Source of the DNA: Actinomycetaceae bacterium
GTDB taxonomy: Bacteria; Actinomycetota; Actinomycetes; Actinomycetales; Actinomycetaceae
Direction: 5' to 3'
Assembly (NCBI GenBank): GCA_030530685.1
Contig: JAUMUM010000008.1
Coordinates: 29,337-93,336, forward strand
DNA length: 64,000 bases
The notes below the pieces were generated by a model that was not told where the DNA came from, searched no databases, and saw nothing but the letters and a program-made list of their open reading frames with translations. The translations under genes and the position numbers were made by a program. Positions within the stretch are counted from its first letter, which is position 1, and each line of letters begins with the position of its first letter. Shown here piece by piece: positions 61,501-64,000 of the stretch.

Positions 61501-62234
61501 TCCGTCTGGTCGCCGAACACCTGGGGGCTGGCCGGGGGAAGGTCCGCGTACCAGTCGTAGAAGGAAAGCATTGTCGCGCCGATGAGTTCGTGGAAGCGAG
61601 ATCCCGCGCCGTAGGAGATCATTGACATCGCCGGGATGACGGAAAAACCCGCGATCCTGTCCGGGCCGAAGGTCTTGATCGTGTGCACGTAGGAGGCGGA
61701 GATGATCTCCATCGCTTCCTCCCACGAGACGCGGACCATCCCGCCGCGCCCTCGCGCCGACTTGTACGCGGCCGAACGCTCGGGGTCGGCGACGATGTCG
61801 CCCCACGCGAGCACGGGGTCGCCCAGGCGCTCGCGGGCCTCGCGGTACATGTCGAGTAGGACGCTGCGCACGTACGGGTACTTGATGCGCGTCGGGGAGT
61901 ATTCGTACCAGGAGAAGGCGGCGCCACGGGGGCAACCGCGCGGCTCGTATTCCGGCATGTCCGGGCCGGTCGTCGGGTAGTCGGTCTGCTGGGACTCCCA
62001 CGTGATGATCCCGTCCTTGACGTAGATCTTCCACGAGCACGATCCCGTGCAGTTGACGCCGTGGGTGGAGCGAACGACCTTGTCGTAGCTCCAGCGCTGG
62101 CGATAGAAGGAGTCGCCCTCGCGCCCGCCGGCCAGGAAGAGTTGGCGAGCATCATCACTCGCCTTGCCGCGTCGCAGCCACGATCCCATGCGCAGAAGCG
62201 GCGAGGACGTCGGCGTCTCGGTAGTCGAATTCAT
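58509..62234 (-). CDS. narG: Respiratory nitrate reductase alpha subunit
   Basis: Catalytic molybdenum subunit that reduces nitrate to nitrite. The N-terminal 4Fe-4S site is HGVNCTGSCSWK with a later Cys in PRGCPRGAAFSWYEY. The Mo ligand Asp is in LSFYDWYADLPPASP. MGAGTNHYFHADE and the C-terminal NWVEAY-type segment (NEWVEAYNRNGIV) are typical. ATG 62234, seven bases after AGAGGAGA, gives 1241 residues. No twin-arginine signal is seen, as expected for the cytoplasmic NarG form. narK lies 17 bases upstream. Confidence 0.96.
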   Translation of the reverse strand: MNSTTETPTSSPLLRMGSWLRRGKASDDARQLFLAGGREGDSFYRQRWSYDKVVRSTHGVNCTGSCSWKIYVKDGIITWESQQTDYPTTGPDMPEYEPRGCPRGAAFSWYEYSPTRIKYPYVRSVLLDMYREARERLGDPVLAWGDIVADPERSAAYKSARGRGGMVRVSWEEAMEIISASYVHTIKTFGPDRIAGFSVIPAMSMISYGAGSRFHELIGATMLSFYDWYADLPPASPQVFGDQTDVPESGDWFNSQYLIMWGSNVPLTRTPDAHFMAEARYHGQKVVVVSPDFADNTKFADDWLRVHPGTDGALAQAMGHVILKEFHVEKREQFFLEYMRRYSDSPFLVRLDAPTKASQGARVPGKFLTADLLPAGITQRSENNAFRPLVMEADGAVRDPGGTLADHFGEEGAGHWNLSLEGVDPVMSVMDTDGWEGVEVAMPRFDLPAQAGQSSIGAGVVLRGVPARRVGDHLVTTVFDLLLAQYAVPRPGLPGQWPTGYDDASTPSTPAWQAEHTGVPAGAAIKIAREFAVNAIESGGRSMILMGAGTNHYFHADEIYRTFLALTTMCATQGVNGGGWAHYVGQEKVRPITGWANYTFALDWQRPARQMISTGWYYLATDQWRYDGARAEAMSSPLGAGRLAGKTTADCLVESAQRGWTPSYPTFDRSPLVLGRQAAEAGVTPAEYVAAELKAGRLHFASEDPDAEENLPRILANWRTNLLGSSAKGTEFFLRHLLGASNDVSASELPKERRPKTMTWRTQAPRGKLDLMWTADFRNTSTTLHSDVVLPAATWYEKHDLSSTDMHPFIHSFNAAVDPAWEARTDFEIFQTLAYLVSDMAATHLGTQTDALAAPLTHDTPDELAAPGGVVPDDNPWIAGVTMPKIIGIERDYTQIGHKFDTLGPIVEAVGMPSKGIMFKPDEEVAFLGRLNGIAGTEFGPGAGRPLVDTDIKAADAVLQLSGTTNGHLAHQGFQTLEKRTGTRLADLAQGDEAKRISFADTRIQPRSVVTSPEWSGSEHGGRRYSAFVVNVERDKPWHTLTGRPQFYIDHDWMIDMGEALPLFRPPLDLVHLHGEDPLGEVGTSPEGTAEVSVRYLTPHNKWAIHSQFYDNQHMLTLGRGGQTIWMSPADAQKIGVRDNEWVEAYNRNGIVTARAVVSHRMPEGTVYMHHAQERTMNTPLNERSGKRGGTHNSLTRIAIKPTHLIGGYAQLSYAFNYYGPTGNQRDEVTKIRRRNQEVQF

Positions 62235-62251
62235 CGCAGTCTCCTCTTTTC

Positions 62252-63571
62252 TCATCCCCTGAAGGGGGCCTTCGGACGGGCGTAACGCATCCAGCAAACG
62301 ACGGCGCACATCGCGCAGTACGCCGCGCAGATCCAGAACCACGTGGCGGCCGACATCGCCGATAGCGCGACTCCCACGATGAACGGGCCGAGGCTCGCGA
62401 CGGCTGCCGTGAAGCCGATCGCGCCACCCGCCTGGCGTTTGGGCATGATCATCGGCATCTGCTTGAAGGTCCCGGCGTTGCCAATGCCGGCGAAGAAGAA
62501 CATGAGGAGCATCGCCCACAGAAATCCGGGGAACTGGCTCGGGTGGCTCGGGTTGAGGAAGAGAGCGGCCCAGCCAAGGGTGAGCGCCATGCCCACGGCC
62601 GAAACGAAGGTCCACAGCCCGCCGGTGAACCTGTCGCACAGCGGCCCCCACGCGACTCGCACGAGTGAACCGATGAGGGGGCCGAGGAAGGCGTAGGCGG
62701 TGCCCACCGGGAGGTTGTCGAAGGAGTCGGCGAAGCTGGAGGCCTCGCCGTAGACGTTGTTGATGACCAGGCCGAATTGCGCCGCGAAGCCGGAGAAGAT
62801 GCCAAAGGTCATGATGTACATGACCGTCATGATCCACGTGTCGGCATTGGTGAAGATGTCGAGCTGCTGGCGGATGTTCGCCTTGACCGGCACGTCCTTG
62901 AGGAAGGCGAAGGCCAGCAGGGCGGCGACGAGCGTCCATGGCACGAAGAAGATTGCCGCATTGGACACCCACAGGTCGCCCCCGTCATTGGTTGTCTGGG
63001 GTGCGAGCCACGTGATACCGAACAGGCTGAAGCCCATGAGCAGGGGGCCGACGAATTGGATGATCGACATGCCGAGATTGCCGAGCCCCGCCTGGATGCC
63101 GAGGGCCGTCCCGCTCAGGCGCTTGGGGAAGAAATAACCCGTGGACGGCATGTAGCCGGAGAAGGAGCCGCCGCCAATGCCGCACGCGAAGGCGAGGCCT
63201 AGGAGCACGATGTAACTGGTCCCGGGGTTCTGCACGGCGAAGAACCAGCCGAGCATCGGCAGCGCGTACAGCAGCGAGCTGTAGCCGACGAGCCTGCGCG
63301 TGCCGACGATGGGCGGTAGGAACATGTAGACGAGTCGGATGAGTGCGCACGAAAGGCCCGGCATGGAGGTCAGCCAGTAGAGCTGGCCTTTGCTCAGATC
63401 GAAGCCGATGTCGTTGAGCCGCGGTGCGATGGCGCTGACCAGGAACCATACGCAGAAGGCCATGGTCATGGAGTACGTCGTAATGGCGAGCGTTCGCCAT
63501 GCCATTGACGAATCCCAGGCGTCTTCGTCTTCGGGATTCCAGTCTTTCAAGATTCGCGGGGACGAGCTCAT
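62252..63571 (-). CDS. narK: Nitrate/nitrite transporter NarK
   Basis: An MFS carrier of the nitrate/nitrite porter family, probably importing nitrate and/or exporting nitrite for the adjacent NarGHI. Twelve membrane segments are visible in 439 residues. The glycine-rich signature segments of the family appear as LAFACGIGGGSFSGYMPS with NLGMSIIQFVGP in the first half and FFFAGIGNAGTFKQMP in the second half. The ATG follows GAGGAG. First gene of the nar operon; a palindrome lies about 60 bases upstream. Confidence 0.93.
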   Translation of the reverse strand: MSSSPRILKDWNPEDEDAWDSSMAWRTLAITTYSMTMAFCVWFLVSAIAPRLNDIGFDLSKGQLYWLTSMPGLSCALIRLVYMFLPPIVGTRRLVGYSSLLYALPMLGWFFAVQNPGTSYIVLLGLAFACGIGGGSFSGYMPSTGYFFPKRLSGTALGIQAGLGNLGMSIIQFVGPLLMGFSLFGITWLAPQTTNDGGDLWVSNAAIFFVPWTLVAALLAFAFLKDVPVKANIRQQLDIFTNADTWIMTVMYIMTFGIFSGFAAQFGLVINNVYGEASSFADSFDNLPVGTAYAFLGPLIGSLVRVAWGPLCDRFTGGLWTFVSAVGMALTLGWAALFLNPSHPSQFPGFLWAMLLMFFFAGIGNAGTFKQMPMIMPKRQAGGAIGFTAAVASLGPFIVGVALSAMSAATWFWICAAYCAMCAVVCWMRYARPKAPFRG

Positions 63572-64000
63572 GGCACTCCTCGAGGCTGGGTCGATGATGC
63601 CCGGATAGGCGCGGTTTGTTTATGAGGGATATTACCAAAGATAATTGGCAACGCGATGGGCGAACGGTCCGGAGATTCGCGGTGCGGTGGCCGTGGATGC
63701 GCGCGTGTAGTGGTGGTGTTTCGTTGGCTATCCAGCAGTTGTGGGGGTTGTGATTATTCGTGGAGACGGTCCGCGTAATTACGTAACGAATTTCTTGTCA
63801 ATTGGTGGACGAGGGCGGGGCGCCTCGGTGGAGCGCGCCTCGGTGGGATGCGCTTTGGCGGGGTGCACTTCAGCGGGCGTGCTTCGGCGGATGCGCTTTG
63901 GTGGTCTGAAGCGGCTGGCCGTCTGAGCCGACCGGCCGTCGACGGTCTCCTCAACCTTGCTGGTCTGTGGCCTGCCTGTCTGTGGCCTGCTGGTCTATGG
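63572..64000. other. Gap upstream of narK with operator candidate and repeats
   Basis: No gene seen. It holds the narK promoter region and palindrome (63629-63651), a small AT-rich patch with the nested palindromes GTAATTAC (63775) and TTACGTAA (63779), and two repeat arrays: 15-17 base units like GCGCCTCGGTGGGATGC from 63820 to 63904, and 15-base units TGGTCTGTGGCCTGC from 63959 to the window edge, where the array continues out of view. Confidence 0.6.
63629..63651 (-). promoter_or_regulatory. Palindrome overlapping a possible -10 of narK
   Basis: TTACCAA-AGATAA-TTGGCAA (63632-63651) has seven-base arms with one mismatch. It overlaps TAATAT (63634-63629, minus strand), a candidate -10. It lies 58 bases upstream of the narK ATG. 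The arms do not match the FNR consensus (TTGAT-N4-ATCAA), so the regulator is unknown. Confidence 0.42.

Noticed and set aside
58509..62972. 1487-codon version of narG
   Set aside because: The first 246 codons are antiframe of narK; ATG 62234 has a strong ribosome binding site and the normal NarG N-terminus.
63632..63651. FNR box at narK
   Set aside because: The arms (TTACCAA/TTGGCAA) lack the TTGAT...ATCAA half-sites; kept only as an unknown palindrome.
63754..63954. 66-codon minus-strand frame near the window end
   Set aside because: Its sequence is a direct translation of the tandem repeats (RRP/PPK runs) and it lacks a ribosome binding site.
1..64000. CRISPR arrays, tRNA or rRNA genes, insertion sequences, integrases, attachment sites
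   Set aside because: The repeats seen are tandem and diverged without regular unique spacers. No cloverleaf, transposase, integrase or terminal inverted repeats were recognised by reading; a tRNAscan or ISfinder search would be decisive.

Overview
This is a GC-rich chromosomal window from an actinobacterium, most likely of the family Actinomycetaceae. The evidence is core gene order, a zinc-ribbon S14, an L24 with a central insertion, many GTG/TTG starts, the DUF2510 protein family, and a mixed anaerobic lifestyle (succinate dehydrogenase/fumarate reductase plus respiratory nitrate reductase). The species cannot be fixed from sequence reading alone.

Layout. 1-12.6 kb: the end of the S10/spc and alpha ribosomal gene clusters (rpsQ' to rplO, secY, adk, map, infA, rpmJ, rpsM, rpsK, rpoA, rplQ), without rpsD and interrupted after map by two membrane-protein genes. 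12.6-19 kb: accessory membrane proteins (two tandem DUF2510 paralogues, an LssY_C protein), a ROK kinase, and truA. 19-22.5 kb: an ABC exporter of the ABC-2/polyketide-antibiotic type with a divergent TetR regulator and a palindrome placed inside the exporter promoter. 22.6-32.9 kb: rplM-rpsI, glmM, a DedA protein, coaA divergent from glmS, then nnr, alr and tsaE, which cover amino-sugar and peptidoglycan precursors, CoA, metabolite repair and tRNA t6A. 32.9-39.8 kb: an exported protein, tsaB, rimI, the sdhCAB operon and tsaD. 40-44.4 kb: an ABC ATPase with two half-permeases, and a THUMP-like methyltransferase.

44.6-51.5 kb is a complete-looking sugar-acid operon under a SorC-type regulator: a phosphotriesterase-family lactonase, a UlaD-like decarboxylase with substituted active-site residues, UlaE- and UlaF-like epimerases, a PfkB kinase and an MFS carrier. 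It looks like an L-ascorbate/3-keto-L-gulonate type pathway rebuilt without a PTS or UlaG. groES follows, with a CIRCE element and a textbook terminator.

52.3-63.6 kb, all on the minus strand, couples nitrate respiration (narK-narG-narH-narJ-narI) to molybdenum cofactor synthesis (moaD fusion, moaE, moeA, moaC). The MoaD is fused to the C-terminus of a winged-helix regulator and keeps its terminal Gly-Gly.

Two themes recur. Short, locus-specific, decaying tandem repeats occur in most intergenic gaps and in several low-complexity protein segments. Several first genes of transcripts have a -10 box about 7 bases before an ATG/GTG and no Shine-Dalgarno sequence, which points to leaderless mRNAs.
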